From Quercus robur (Eukaryota > Streptophyta > Magnoliopsida > Fagales > Fagaceae), in the NCBI RefSeq assembly GCF_932294415.1, contig NC_065535.1, positions 83,287,862-83,351,861 of the forward strand: a stretch of DNA of 64,000 nt. Direction: 5' to 3'. The position numbers and the translations under genes are program-made. Below are positions 1 to 12,224 of this stretch, piece by piece. How positions within the stretch are numbered: the stretch's first letter is position 1; each line of letters begins with the position of its first letter. Below the pieces are notes generated by a model. The model was not told where the DNA came from and made no database searches. It was given only the letters and a program-made list of their open reading frames with translations.

Positions 1-547
1 CAAAGTGACCCATGAGATTTGGCAGGGGATGCTCGGTGATTGTGGTAGCTAGAAGGAAAATCAAGACGTGTTATGTTTGTGCTGTTTTACTGTACAAAGA
101 ACTCTTGTTATGACTAGTGTTATTATGCACCCAATTACCAAAAACCACATTTACAACAAAAGCAAGAACCAAAGAGACCAACTAGGTAAATACGAACTTT
201 CTGATTTACATATAATCATACATCCGTAGAAACTTTTTCTCTCTTTCCAAAAACAAGTACAGACAAACTTCTTGATTTACATAAAGCCTCTAAATCGAAG
301 GTCATAGATCTCCCAGGGTGAATCAGTGGGAAAAGAAACTCCGTAACTTATTGGTGTCCTCTCATTTTGCAATAAAATATACTTTGATTTCTAAACTAAC
401 AAGAAACCATAATTAATTAAGGATTATACTTGTGTAGTAGCTCTTTTCAAGAAATATTTCAATGTTTGTAGTAGATTTTTTGCCCTAAGAGGGAATAGCC
501 TCTCTGTTGATCTGCTTACTGATATGCATCACATCCATGGAACTGGA

Positions 548-584
548 TCAGCAAGTCTTTATTCTAAGCAGACTTGAATTAGCC
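548..584 (-). other. Out-of-frame remnant of the CIPK24 C-terminal tail
   Basis: Just downstream of the GAG GGT codons the reading frame runs CATGGC then TAA. Skipping one base (the C after GGT) reopens a frame coding [12 protein letters not shown] and then TGA at 548-550. Family members commonly end with EG followed by a short basic tail containing LLR and a final TC or TF, so this looks like the ancestral tail put out of frame by a one-base insertion. It could be a sequencing error. Confidence 0.6.
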
Positions 585-3500
585 ATGACCCTCCGATGCT
601 TTCCAAATGATATTATCTAGTTTGGCACAGAAATTCTTGTAGAACTGCAAAGAGCTCACAAGAAAGATGTTACGATAGTTGATAGATAAACAGAAGGTTG
701 TATGCCAGCTACTGTGTAATTCATGAAAAAAACAGGACAAGAATGCACTGAGGTTGAAACCAAGTTTTGCACCATGAGTGATGCTAATTGTGTAATAAAT
801 GACACCAAGAAACATGAAATTGATTATTTAAGCCTAACCAAGCTGAGGATGTTGAAATTGATAGATGGCAGAAACGCAAGGATAGTAAAAGATATGTATG
901 TTATTATATTGAGTCACTATTATGCAACTTACCACCCTCCTCCCCCCCCCCCCCCCCCCCCAACCAAAAAAAAAAACAACAGAGAAACAACTAAGCAAGA
1001 TGGCTAAGAAGGTTTAGTCAGATGCAATAAAGACAAATATCTGCACCAACAAGAACTAAGGTAGGCAAAGGCACTAAAGGGGCAATAAAAAGCCCCCAAA
1101 TGTGATCGAGATCAAGAGTAGAGACATGATAGCCTGTAATCACATTAAAAATAAGGTCTGATAGAGCATAATAACCAATGATAAAAGGGACAGATTTCCT
1201 GGAATCAGACATGAATATATTATCTGTAGAAGCTAACCTTGTGATATTCAAGAGTATCGCCAGCTGCCTTTCGAGCATCTACCATGAAAAGGGATGGTGC
1301 AACTTCAAAAACCTATACATGAAAGATAAAGCTGCCTTGTAAACAGTAGTAACCTAGACTGTAACCAAGGCATTACTACCAAGAAACTTTTTTCCTTTTC
1401 CTTTTTTTTTTTTTTTTTTTTTGTTGTTGTGGGGGGGGGGGGGGGTGGGTGGGGTTGAGGAGTGAAACAGTGTGCAGTAACCAAATCTAAGAAGTTACCT
1501 CCAGGACCACTGCAAATTGACCAGCCTTATTCGCAGATATTCCTTCAAGTCTTATCTGTGGGGAAAATATTTTAATAAAAAAGTTAAAAGGCATTAAACT
1601 CTTTTATAAATAAATAAATGAAAAATAAAAATAAAAAAGTCAATGGAACTACGGTTAGCAGTATGGGTTAAATTTTATACATTGGTATTTCTCATTCAAA
1701 TATTAAGGCAGGAAAAACTAATCAGCAAAATATATGCATAACCCCAAAATATTAATTAGACATCAGTTTGTCAACAACATATAATACAAGAAACGGAACA
1801 TGTTTGAAGACTTTATTATAGAAAAGCATGAGAATATACAATATCTTGAACAAGAGGCTGATTAATATGATACAAGAGGCTGATAATATACAATAAACAG
1901 AGCCAAATGAATGTGATGACCATTTGTGACAAAGTTTATGACAAGCAAGAACAGTATCTTGAACAAGAGGCTAATTAATATGGTTGTGATGGAACTGGTA
2001 GCAGAGATGCAGATGAAGTGAAGGTGCACTTCAGCAGTGCATTTATATGAAAGATAAGTCGTACCTTGTAATCACGTCTATGGACTTTGAGACTCATTGA
2101 TCCTGCAATAGCTTCCATTGTTGAAATGATAACATTTGCTGGTTTGCGGGACACAAAACGAGTTTGCCGCTTCACATAATCCTGCCAGAGAACAAGAAAG
2201 TTCTGAAAGAGAGGCACCTCTAAAATTCCACACCACATGAACTATTAAAAGGAAAACAATCAAGAACAAATACTAAAACAGTTCCAGAAATAAAGTAAAC
2301 AAACGTACATCAAAAGTTTTGTGCCTACGAATTTTATGACATTATTTTAGCCCATGACTACTCCCTGATTTTTTGCTGGTTGTTATTGAATACATTACGC
2401 AATTATTTTAACTTAGGCCTGCTTCATGAACAAATTTTTGAATTGAAAATGTATAGTTCTTAACTTTGTCAAATTTATTTAGAAATAAATTATCTTAAAC
2501 TCATTCAATTTACAACCTATTGAACCCAAAATATTATCTTTTCTACAGTTCTAATCTAGTAATAATCTGCCACAGGTCTCATTTTTCAAAATTGGTGCCA
2601 CTAAACAAGATAAAGAGGGAACAGCAATAATATACCCAAAAAAAAAAAGAGAATGAGCAAAAATGTAAAAACCATTACCATTCTGTGATATATTGAACAT
2701 TTTGGACAACCAAAAAATCAAACAGCTAAATTTTAACTAGTTCGTGTGAGTAATAAAAGGGCTATATATTAGCTACAAATAACTTAGCAAAATACAGAGG
2801 AAATTGATCATACTTCAACGTAAAATAATACAATATAGACAGATCAGAAATCAGCAACACTCGCTTTAAGATTTCGACATATTAATTTCCATATGCTGGC
2901 TCCAAAGACATTTATGAACTTGGGGAATAGTAGATAACTCTACCTGTCCTCTGTCAAACAATGCAGATAAATTCAATCCCTGTGATAAGGTAATCATCTC
3001 AAATGCATTCATTATCAAAGGACCCCCTTCATGATTTTCTGACTGCTCAGCAACAAAGTTATTCTGCAATATACCAATAGTCACTGAACATAATTAGAAA
3101 ACAATTCAGGCGCATAAAATACGCCGTAGAAAAATGGTCTACACAAGAAAAAGTTAAGGTTTAAATACACTGAACTTGGTAAACTAGTATAAATGATTTA
3201 ATGGTGACATTGCAAAACACAGAACTCTCTAAGCATTCATTAGAAAATTTCTTAATTAAACAAGAAAGACAATCGTACATAGCACGAAAGAAATAACAGC
3301 CAACCTCAATGTCATCAAAAACTGCACAAACATCATCCAAATTTACTTCCTCATCTTCTCTGTGCACTGGAGGAACATAGTGCTTCCGAAACCAGGGATC
3401 TTTTTTTATTCCTTCAATCTGAATACGCTGCATTAAAAATGGGAACTAGTTACAGAAAGCAAAGAAGAGCATAACAGAGGTCCTTAAGCTTCTGTTGGTT

Positions 3501-6500
3501 ATGTAAAGAACTTTTATTTAATGTTATAAAATTGAACCTTAGATCCCAATCTATTCTAACAAATGCCCTGATTGTCATGTTATGCTACCTTTGGAAAGTT
3601 TTATCATTAAGAATAATGAAAAGTTATCTTTCATTCCTTGAGACCAGAATATACCACTCAATTGCTTTCTCTATTGGTTACTATTGCAGCTTACAAGGTC
3701 AATATGGTAGGGCCTTATGTCCAACTATTTGTAACTAAGTCCTCATGAATCACAACCAGAATGACATATATCTCAAAACCACTGTCTGAATTTCCTTAAT
3801 TTTTTAGTTTATAAATAACTTAAAGTGGCAATACTCTTCATCAACACCATACTAATTTATATCTATATATATTGAAAGGTAAGGATAGGTTTATAAAAGA
3901 AAGATTATTTCATGTATAAAGGACACAAAGAAGCCTAAAAAATTACAAGAAGAAAAACTTATATACAAAATGGCAATGACTCTATAAACGCAATGGAATT
4001 ACAATTCGTAAAACCCCAAGTATGAGATTACTCATACAAGGTTATATATATATGATAACAATGAAATCTGTCCTTTTGTTTGTACGCTATATGCCTTGCA
4101 TTTGTTCCTGAAGTTACAAGCAGGGAACGAGAAACTAGCAATAAATATTAGCTCTTTAAAGAGGATTGGTATTATAAGATATTATTATTGTTTTTCCATG
4201 AAGTAGATCTGACCAATCACCTAACTCAAGTGAAAAATATAATCACCACCTAACTGATTAGGAAAGCAGGTTAGAAATGAAATTCATCATCTCGTAGATA
4301 CCAAAGGTAATTCTAAGTCATACTTATCAAGTAATTCAGATCATTCGAAGCAACTGGGACCCAATGGACTTGCTAAATAAAGCATGCATTATGATTGTAT
4401 ATGAGTAAATAACAAAACCAATTCTATGATCTGCGTATAGAGAAACAAAATGCTTGCAGTTTTAGGATATGCAAATAGCAAAACAAAATACTTACTTCTT
4501 TAGGATTGGGATTGAGTATTTTATGTATCAATGAATTCACCTCAAGAGGAAACCAATATGGACAAGAGAATTCTGCTGCATTTATCTACACATCAGCCAC
4601 AAGAGCAGTTAGTTAAAAGCTGCCAATCATCCATTTGAACTACTAATTGTTATGCAACTCATATTCAGTCCCTGGAGAAAGTTTCCTCATTGTTCATGGG
4701 AGTAATAAAAGAATAGGATAAATTACACTAACCAATCTTGAGGTTTGGGTAATGTTAGGGACTTACCTCCTGTTTTAAGAAACAATATTTGTCCCTAACA
4801 CTGCTAATAGCTTACACTATGTGGATGGAATAATCAAAAACATGCATATGAACAACTTTTTCATATAACTAACTTAAACATCATAAAACTAATCCTTTCG
4901 AACTGTGGTTCTCCCTCTCTTGCAATGGCTGAGTTTACTTATGTTAAATAATTTAATTTTTTATTTAAGCTTTTCCTTATCATCTAATTAGTCTGGTTAA
5001 TAATCATCATATAAATTTGCTTTGAATTTTAATCTAATTTGGAAAACAATGGTTTGTTACAATTTTTAACAGCACATGAGGGTAAGGGTATATATGTTAT
5101 ATGAATAAAAACCTTAGGGGATGGAGTAGCAATTTAAAATAAGAGATTGGTGGAGAAATTTACCCAAAAGGATAAATAGATGGTTTTTGAAGCTAACCCT
5201 ATAAATGAGAAGTCATGGTTGTAGTGTGTCTATATTGGATAAATATGATAATGCAACCTCCTAGAACATCAAGACTTCAACATAAGTACCAGACTACCAG
5301 TAAAGTCGAAAAGAGGTGGGGAAAAGACAGTCCTTGCAACATACTTGTACATGAAGAATTTAGTATTTAAGAAAATGAAGACTTTTAAAAATATGTTGAA
5401 TTCATAAGCATAGATCACTAACAAAATCCATAGTCTATTGAACGAATCAAAAAGTATAATGATAGCAGCAAACCTTTTTGTACAGAGTTGGAAGGTCTGT
5501 TTCATTAAAAGGGAGATAACCAGCCATTAGAACATAGAGGATGACTCCACATGACCACACATCAGCAGCTGCACCATCATAACCCTGGTTACTGAGCACC
5601 TGTTAGGCAATTAGTCAGTGTAAGCATTTAAAAAATATCTAAAAAATGAGCATGTGATTTCTGTCATCCAAAAAGAAACAAAGAATATTTTTTTTCCATA
5701 ATAGGATTACCTAAAGTCTGGGAAACACAAACAACTCATTACTGACAAAAATAAAGCTAGAAATTTCCAAAAGTTACCACAATGCCACATTAACTTATCA
5801 TGAGCAACAATCATATGAAGTTCAATAGATACCAAGGTTATTGTAATTTAATAATGTGTTGAAAGAGATACTTCTAAGCAAAGAGAGATCCATTAAGAGA
5901 AGTAGAGCATGAAGTTTAAATGGAATAAGTTGAACAATTCACATAATTCAGGTAAAACATCAAGGAGAAAGAAATTTCAGATACAAAGTATAACAATCGA
6001 TGAATTTCACCACTCTCCCTCAACCTGATTCAGCAAGGTGAAAGAATGTTTCTGAGCTTCTTATCAGCTTTTGATGTTTACGTGATAGAAAATTTCCAAC
6101 TCCAAGTAAATATACACCAAGCAACATAATTTGTCGTTGTCTCATACTGATGAAACAAAAAACATCTTCCTTTTTTTTATAAGTGAAACAAAAAACATCT
6201 TTGACTCATGAGTAAAGTTTTCTTATTTAACAATTGATAAAAAGTTCAAAACCAGTAACCTAATAGCTCCATCATTCCAGAGAAAAGAAAGTAAGGGCAT
6301 TTATTTCAGAAAGTTTAATGTAATTAAAAAATCACATGATTCTTCAAAAATACAGGAAAAAATGAATAATTTCAAAGTATCTCCAGATTTAAGTTTTGAG
6401 AATCTTTGGCAAAATGTGGAGGTTTTACCCATTATAAGTCCTCTTTTAGAAATTTAAGCCAAAATTTTTAACACGGATTTTAGCAAGACATTACAAAATT

Positions 6501-8998
6501 ATTCGGTAAACACGTGCACCTCAGTAATAGAAGTTGTCTAGCATCCAAAAGTGTTAAAAATGAAAGGGGATAACATTTAAAAATACATTGGCCTAAGTCA
6601 AATAAAACCAATTTGCGAAGGTTCCAATGAAATAGCAAAGCATAAGAGATCCAATGTTGACTGCATAATCATGATATTGAATACCTCAGGTGCAACATAA
6701 TTCGGGGTTCCACATGTTGTGTAAAGAAGACCAACCCCCTGCTCATAGATATAAACGAGAGAGAGAGTTGTGATTAAGAAAAATTAAGAATAGTTAAAAC
6801 TCTCTGGATTATTTAATGCAAACAAGCTCACTTGTTGAGGCAATGCACTCAGTCCAAAGTCCGAAACCTTCAGATTACAAGATGCATCAAGAAGAAGGTT
6901 TTCAGGCTGTGCCTCACAAGGAAAAGGATAACAATATAGTCAGGACCAGAAATGATGTCTTGAAATTACAATCAAACAGAAGAAAACACACGCTAATCGC
7001 ACCTTCAGGTCTCTATGGTACACACCCTTACTATGACAATGAGCAACTGCATCTATAAGCTGTTGAAAGTATCGCCTACATTCATTTTCAGGAAGCTTTG
7101 GCTGGTGAACCTGTATTTCAAAATCAAGTATAAAGATTAAACTTTCTTGCACAAAAGGTTCTGCAAAAGGAAAGTAGTCTATTAGCTAATTAGTAAATTG
7201 GAGGCCTCAATGTCTTGTTCTTACAAGAATAGTCTTGCTTCAAAATTTATCAAGAAACCTAGAAATCATATTGACTTTGGCATTCCCATGAACATAAGGA
7301 CAAGAGAAACCTTACAATTTTATCGAATAGCTCTCCTCCAGTTACAAACTCAAGAACTATATATATCTTTGTCTGGCTAGCCAAAACCTTGAAATTGAAC
7401 AGGAATATGAGGGGAAGAGAAAAGCAAGCGTCATTAATACCATAGAAAATATTAATTCACATGAGAAGAAAGTCATTATAGCAATAGGTATTATATTTTT
7501 AAGAGTGTAAGCATACCTCATGCAGCCTTACTATATTGGGATGCCGGACAATCTTCATTATGGATATCTCTCTTTTAATCTGAAACCCAGCTCAAAAAGA
7601 GGTTAGCCAAATCATTTACACAGGAAGGAAAAGTGAGTATCAGCTCCATCATCACCATAATCAACAATACAAAGACATACTTAAAGCACATTGAGTTTAG
7701 TATGGTGGAGGGGAAAATGGTATTCATGTAAGGGGCAAATATTTTGTTTAGTTAGATGAAGTTTCTGCATCAATTCTTGCAATGTTTAACTACTGCTTAG
7801 TATTCTTGGCCATTACTTAGGGCAAATTGTAAGAGGAAATGCACCAAATGGAACCACAGGAATGTAAAACAGGTAGCAAGAAGATGGATATCCATATTCT
7901 ACCTAGACCATATATTTTCAGCATCATAAGACTGAGATAACATTGAACAGAGTGATCTTCATGAGCATTCCCCAGCACAACAATGAGTACTGGAATAGAT
8001 TTATAAAACCAAAGAAGAAGAAAAATATTTGTGGAATAGAGGACCTTAGTACAAATGTGAGAGGAAAACATAGTAATATCAGAAAATTGTCCAGAATGGC
8101 AGAAAATGTTGAGATGATACCGCTTGTCAATACTGACGCTGGCGTAACTGCATAAATGTAATACAAAATTTTCCGTCCAAACAAAAAGAAATCAAGCAGA
8201 ATAATTTATAGGGAATTTTAAGTCTTTATTAAACCTCATGGTACAAAGTAGAAAGTGAATTTATCACGCGTTTCAACTAGTTCTGCCCCAGGTTTTCACA
8301 CAAAGAGCGCAAATATGTCTGGCTGGCTTTATCTAATTGGACTTGTGCCCTTGGATTGAAATTGATATCCCAATTTCAGATGTTTCATTTTGGGTAAATT
8401 TCATACTATAAGGAAGATGAAATTTTTAATCCAAAAACCAAAAATCAGATTCATTTTCAATTCCCAAAAGCCCAAAAACTCCATAATTTCCACCAATATA
8501 TGCAGGATTATCATCAAATACCTAAGTATTTTAGTTCCAAATCAAACCAACTTGTTACAGCTAAATGCCACCTTGATCCAGCAAACTTAAACTCACAAAC
8601 CAGACCTCAGTCTCATGAATTCAATAACATTCACACACACACACACACACACAAAAACTAAGCTAAGAATTTGGAAACATCAACAATTCGGTAATCAACC
8701 AAAAACTATTCTTATTCAATCCGAAAACGCTTACAACGAAACACGCACACATACACATAAAAACTTCACAAATAATAATAATATAAAAACAAACCTGTTT
8801 TGAATGAAATTTAGGAAACAGTTAAAAAATTACCTGATCAACCATTTTGTGTTCAAGAATGGTGGACTTAGCCAAAACTTTGACGGCCACGCTCTCTCCG
8901 GTCTCCGTGTTCCTCGCAAACTTAACCTTAGCGAAGGTTCCCTCGCCGATGGTTCTCCCAACCTCGTACTTCCCAACCTTTCTCGACATTCCCTTCAT
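579..8998 (-). CDS. CIPK24: CBL-interacting protein kinase 24 (SOS2-like), 14 exons
   Basis: Ser/Thr kinase of the SnRK3/CIPK family. In Arabidopsis SOS2 is recruited by the calcium sensor SOS3/CBL and activates the SOS1 Na+/H+ antiporter under salt. Exons on the minus strand, all bounded by GT/AG: 8834-8998, 7517-7579, 7316-7387, 7003-7110, 6832-6906, 6685-6738, 5474-5599, 4496-4585, 3305-3427, 2944-3063, 2065-2181, 1499-1555, 1238-1312, 579-644. All lengths are multiples of three and join to 436 aa. Visible: Gly loop at 18-23, ATP lysine K40, HRDLK at 132-136, DFG at 152-154, APE at 177-179, and S156, T168 and Y175 at the numbering of the SOS2 activation-loop phosphosites. The NAF (FISL) CBL-binding motif starts at N311, followed by the PP2C-interaction region [11 protein letters not shown]. 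Start chosen because [20 protein letters not shown] aligns with the family N-terminus. The C-terminus ends in SEGHG, about ten residues short of Arabidopsis SOS2 (446 aa). Exon/intron logic is firm; expression is not seen. Confidence 0.95.
942..976. repeat. poly-C then poly-A tract in CIPK24 intron 13
   Basis: A run of about 20 C, then AACC, then 11 A and CAACA, inside the last intron of the kinase gene. It is roughly the reverse complement of the T-then-G tract at 1402-1454 in the preceding intron. Confidence 0.9.
1402..1454. repeat. poly-T then poly-G tract in CIPK24 intron 12
   Basis: About 21 T, GTTGTTGT, then a run of G continuing as GGGTGGGTGGGG. The G-rich part has four G-runs on the plus strand. 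On the gene's sense strand it is C-rich. Confidence 0.9.
8633..8653. repeat. (CA)n microsatellite in CIPK24 intron 1
   Basis: Ten or so CA dinucleotides inside the long first intron (7580-8833). Confidence 0.9.
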
Positions 8999-9517
8999 CT
9001 TCTCTCCAATTTCATTTCACACATAGAACTTGGTACAAAAGCATTCAATTAATTTTCGTTAGTTTTTTAGGTTCAATAACTAATTAAAGTGTTTATTATA
9101 TAAAAATTGGGGACGAATAGAATTTTTGATATTATAGAGAATATAAATCTCTTACCGGAGATTTAAATTAATTTCGCCGGAGAGAATCGGATTCTTGGAA
9201 ATCCAGGCCAGAATTGAATTGGTGTAAATTTAATTAAAAATTTGAATTGTTACTAATCTAACTAGTAAAGTTTATAAAGCTTGCACGTGAAAATGACACA
9301 TTTTTAAAAACAACCAAAAAAAAACGATGCAAGCGAAAAAAAAGGAACACGACATGACGACATTACAACATGTCCGAGATGTCACGCGGTGTAACCGCAC
9401 GCAACGCAACGCAACAACTCTGACTTTCTTTTTTTTGGTAAAGACAACTCGACTTTCTTGCATCGTCTTCTTAATTCTTATCCACAGCCCACTGTAGTTT
9501 TTTCTGACTTTTTATAG
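8999..9517 (-). promoter_or_regulatory. 5' leader and proximal promoter of CIPK24
   Basis: This stretch lies between the kinase ATG and the putative Helitron end. On the minus strand a TATA-like CTATAAAAAG sits at about 9508-9517, which would place transcription start near 9480 and give a leader of about 480 nt, possibly with an intron. Placement of the TATA box is inference. No competing coding region is seen here; an open stretch at 9272-9463 on the minus strand has no recognisable content. Confidence 0.4.
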
Positions 9518-9547
9518 TCTATATATAAAATAATAGGTAAAGTAAAG

Positions 9548-9720
9548 AGAAACTCAAATTGCAATTTTAAATTAGATCTCTAATTTTGTGCCACGTGTCC
9601 AGATTGCAATTCCAAATTAGAACTCTAATTGTGTGACATGTGTCTAGATTTATGTGAGGATGACACCAATTTCAATATGAAATTAGAGTCTAATTTTGAG
9701 CCACGTGTCCCAATATATTT
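9548..9720. repeat. Three imperfect tandem modules ending in a CCACGTGTCC-like box
   Basis: The module reads roughly AAATTAGA-N-CTCTAATTTTG and then CCACGTGTCC. The boxes are CCACGTGTCC near 9591, GACATGTGTC near 9637 and CCACGTGTCC near 9701. The two perfect boxes contain CACGTG (G-box) and ACGTGTC, a match to the ABRE consensus ACGTGKC. They lie about 590-710 bp upstream of the CIPK24 start codon. A fourth, degraded module (TCATGTGTCC) is in the second direct-repeat copy near 11433. Confidence 0.7.
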
Positions 9721-10170
9721 TTCTAAATTTAGGTGTCAAGTGAAGACCACACCATACATACATATACAAATTTCCTCAAATCACATAGGAGTCTTTAATG
9801 ACTCTCTCGTCTCTTGGCTTTTCACATTTTTTTTTTTTTTTTTCACATCAATCCCAATCACTCTAAAATCCTTTCTTAATTTTTGTGCCAAAGGAATTAT
9901 ATATATATATATATATTTATAAAATCAAAGCTGAGAGAAAATATAATTTAAATTCTAAATTGGATAATTAATTTTGCATCATGTATCTTATCTAAAATTT
10001 TAAATTTTTGTGCATGCATTAACACCTAACACGGAAGTTAGAAAACCACAATAATCAAGTTCATTCACCTAAGCAAAAACATTTAACTTGCACACTATAA
10101 AAATCCCTACCATCCCATTCATTGTTCATAAAAGCATAAACATACAACCTTCCAGAAACATTCAGCCACA
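9673..10170. repeat. ~500-bp direct repeat, copy 1
   Basis: Closely similar to 11400-11920 (copy 2). Shared blocks include CCAATATATTTTTCTAAATT, GGTGTCAAGTGAAGACCACA and ACCTTCCAKAAACATTCAGC. It looks like a duplicated promoter plus leader: copy 1 has CACTATAAAAATCCC near 10091, a TATA-like box followed by a C/A-rich transcript-start-like stretch. Copy 2 has lost the box (GCGCGCTAAAAAATCCC). Both copies diverge right after CAGCCACAT. Confidence 0.8.
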
Positions 10171-10330
10171 TGAATGAGGAGAATTAAGTTTTCGTTAGAT
10201 TCCATTTTTTCAGAAAATTGCATCCAGTCATGCCTTTATTGTTTCATCCCCATCAGTGTATATTCTGTAACATTTATCTTATATATATGCTTTCGAGTTC
10301 AAAAATTGCATTGTGTTACTTTTTATTTGT

Positions 10331-10993
10331 GGCATGAAGGACTCAGGATCATTTCTTGAGAGAAGAGTTACTTGATTACGTAGAGTAAGGATACTAAACA
10401 AAAATGATGTCGAAGATTTCACAGACTATACATGGGGATACCAGGTTCATTTCTTATATCTATATTTGTATTTTCAATCTGTAATGCTTTATTTATCCAC
10501 AAATTATATTTTCATATTATTCTTTCATATCAAGTGCTCACTCAAAGATTGTCATAACCCATTTTTCATCTACAAAGTTTATAACTAATGAGATTATGAT
10601 CTCGAACTAGCTAATTCCATGCAATAATTTCATGGAGGTTGGGCTGTCAGGAGAGAAATTAAATATTCACACAGAACAAGGGTCAAGTAATATTCAATGG
10701 AGAAGGTTTGGAAACTCTAATCATAAAAGACTCACATGGTACAAGGTATAAATTCTGCTAATGCTTTGTCATGCTAATTATTCTTGCCTGAACTATTTAT
10801 GTATACTTAATCAGCACTAACCTTATCTTCATGGATTGTCTTTATAGACTCAATTTGATGCACCCAAAGGAAATGACCCTGCTGCATTAAACCTTGGTTC
10901 TATGGGAAAAGGGGAAGCTTGGGTTAATGGACAAAGTATTGGGCAATATTGGGTCTCATTTCTTACCCCAGAAGGGAGTCCTTCACAAACATG
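10331..10993 (+). pseudogene. Beta-galactosidase (GH35) C-terminal fragment, pseudogene
   Basis: Three exon-like pieces with GT/AG borders. Piece one (10331-10444) encodes MKDSGSFLERRVT, stop, LRRVRILNKNDVEDFTDYT, then WGYQ. Piece two (10638-10745) encodes VGLSGEKLNIHTEQGSSNI and continues to LTWYK. Piece three (10848-10993) encodes [20 protein letters not shown], then [15 protein letters not shown] and SPSQTW. In plant BGAL proteins these are consecutive segments near the C-terminal end of the conserved core (VNGQSIGRYW is diagnostic). An in-frame TGA at 10373-10375 replaces an expected Gly codon (GGA), and the N-terminal catalytic domain is missing, so no enzyme can be made. It lies between two direct repeats inside the putative Helitron, consistent with gene-fragment capture. 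Confidence 0.85.
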
Positions 10994-11399
10994 GTATGCC
11001 TTAGAACTTATGTTTGATTCTTTTGTTTGAATACTTAAAATAACAATACAAGCGATTAATTAGTAACAATACACATACAACTATTGTCACTAGCAATAAA
11101 ATGCAATTTTTCATTTGTACTTAATAGTAAAAAGGAAGCCATTAGTTCTATGCTAAAAAATTAAAAATTTGGTCTTCCAGCTTTACTCTTATTTCAAACC
11201 CATTCTTATACAGTAAAATATTTCTTCATACTTTCAGTCGTCAAAGTGACCTTGGCTTCATGAATTTCATTTACTATATATTTCAACATTTTTCATCAAT
11301 TAGATGATGGTAAGGATTTTTTAAAATATTTTTAAATAGGGTAAAATTTATGTACAATATCTTAAGTACATTACATTAGATTTTTCAATTAAATTCAAA

Positions 11400-11920
11400 T
11401 ATAGAATTCCAAATTAGAGTTCTAATTTTAAGTCATGTGTCCCAATATATTTTTCTAAATTTAGGTGTCAAGTGAAGACCACATCATACATAAATATACA
11501 AATTTTCTCAAATCACGTAGGAGTCTTTAATGACTCTCTCTGTCTCTTGGCTCTTCACGTTGTTTTTTTTTTTTTTTTTTTTTTATATATATATATATAT
11601 CAGTCCCAATCACTCTAAAATCCTTTCTAAATTTTTGTGCCAAAGGAATATATATATATATATATATATAAAATCAAAACTGAGAGAAAATATAATTTAA
11701 ATTCTAAATTGGATAGTTAATTTTGCATCATGTATCTTATCTAAAATTTTAAATTTTTGTGCATGCATTAACACCTAACACAGAAGTTAGAAAACCACAA
11801 TAATCAAGTTCATTCACCTAAGCAAAAACATTTAACTTGCGCGCTAAAAAATCCCTACCATCCCATTCATTGTTCATATAAGCATAAACATACAACCTTC
11901 CATAAACATTCAGCCACATT
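11400..11920. repeat. ~500-bp direct repeat, copy 2
   Basis: Second copy of the block at 9673-10170, with a longer T-tract and (AT)n runs. It is followed by a poly-A stretch and an exon-like ATG segment at 12032. The pair brackets the beta-galactosidase fragment. Confidence 0.8.
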
Positions 11921-12031
11921 TTCCACACAAAAAAAAAAAAAAAAAATTCCTACGCCTTCACCACTTAAAAGTTAAAACTAAACTTTCACTCTCACATAGA
12001 TCTTCACATTTAACTTTCGTCTATTTCTCAA

Positions 12032-12224
12032 ATGCATAATCTTTTCTCTGAGTTTTTAAAGGCATTGAAGGTAGTTTCTCTCTATCTCCCTTGCTTTCAT
12101 ATTCTTATGTTTTCCCCAATTTGGGCTGCAATTTGTGCAATCGTTTTTTTTTTTTAGTGGTATGATGAAGATCAAAAAAGCAGAGTCTCCGTTAACAAAA
12201 CAAATCACACACTCCTAAGAAAAG
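12032..12224 (+). pseudogene. Unidentified two-exon gene 5' fragment
   Basis: An ATG exon at 12032-12070 encodes MHNLFSEFLKALK and ends at GTAGTTTC. After an 87-nt intron with a T-rich acceptor, 12158-12224 encodes WYDEDQKSRVSVNKTNHTLL and RK, then a GTGAGT donor. I do not recognise the protein. The sequence after the second donor is AT-rich, with no clear next exon before the Helitron end, so this is probably a captured 5' gene fragment together with its promoter (the preceding ~500-bp repeat). Confidence 0.4.

Noticed and set aside
723..1007. 94-codon plus-strand frame with a poly-Pro run
   Set aside because: Lies antisense in the last CIPK24 intron/exon; the prolines come from the poly-C tract.
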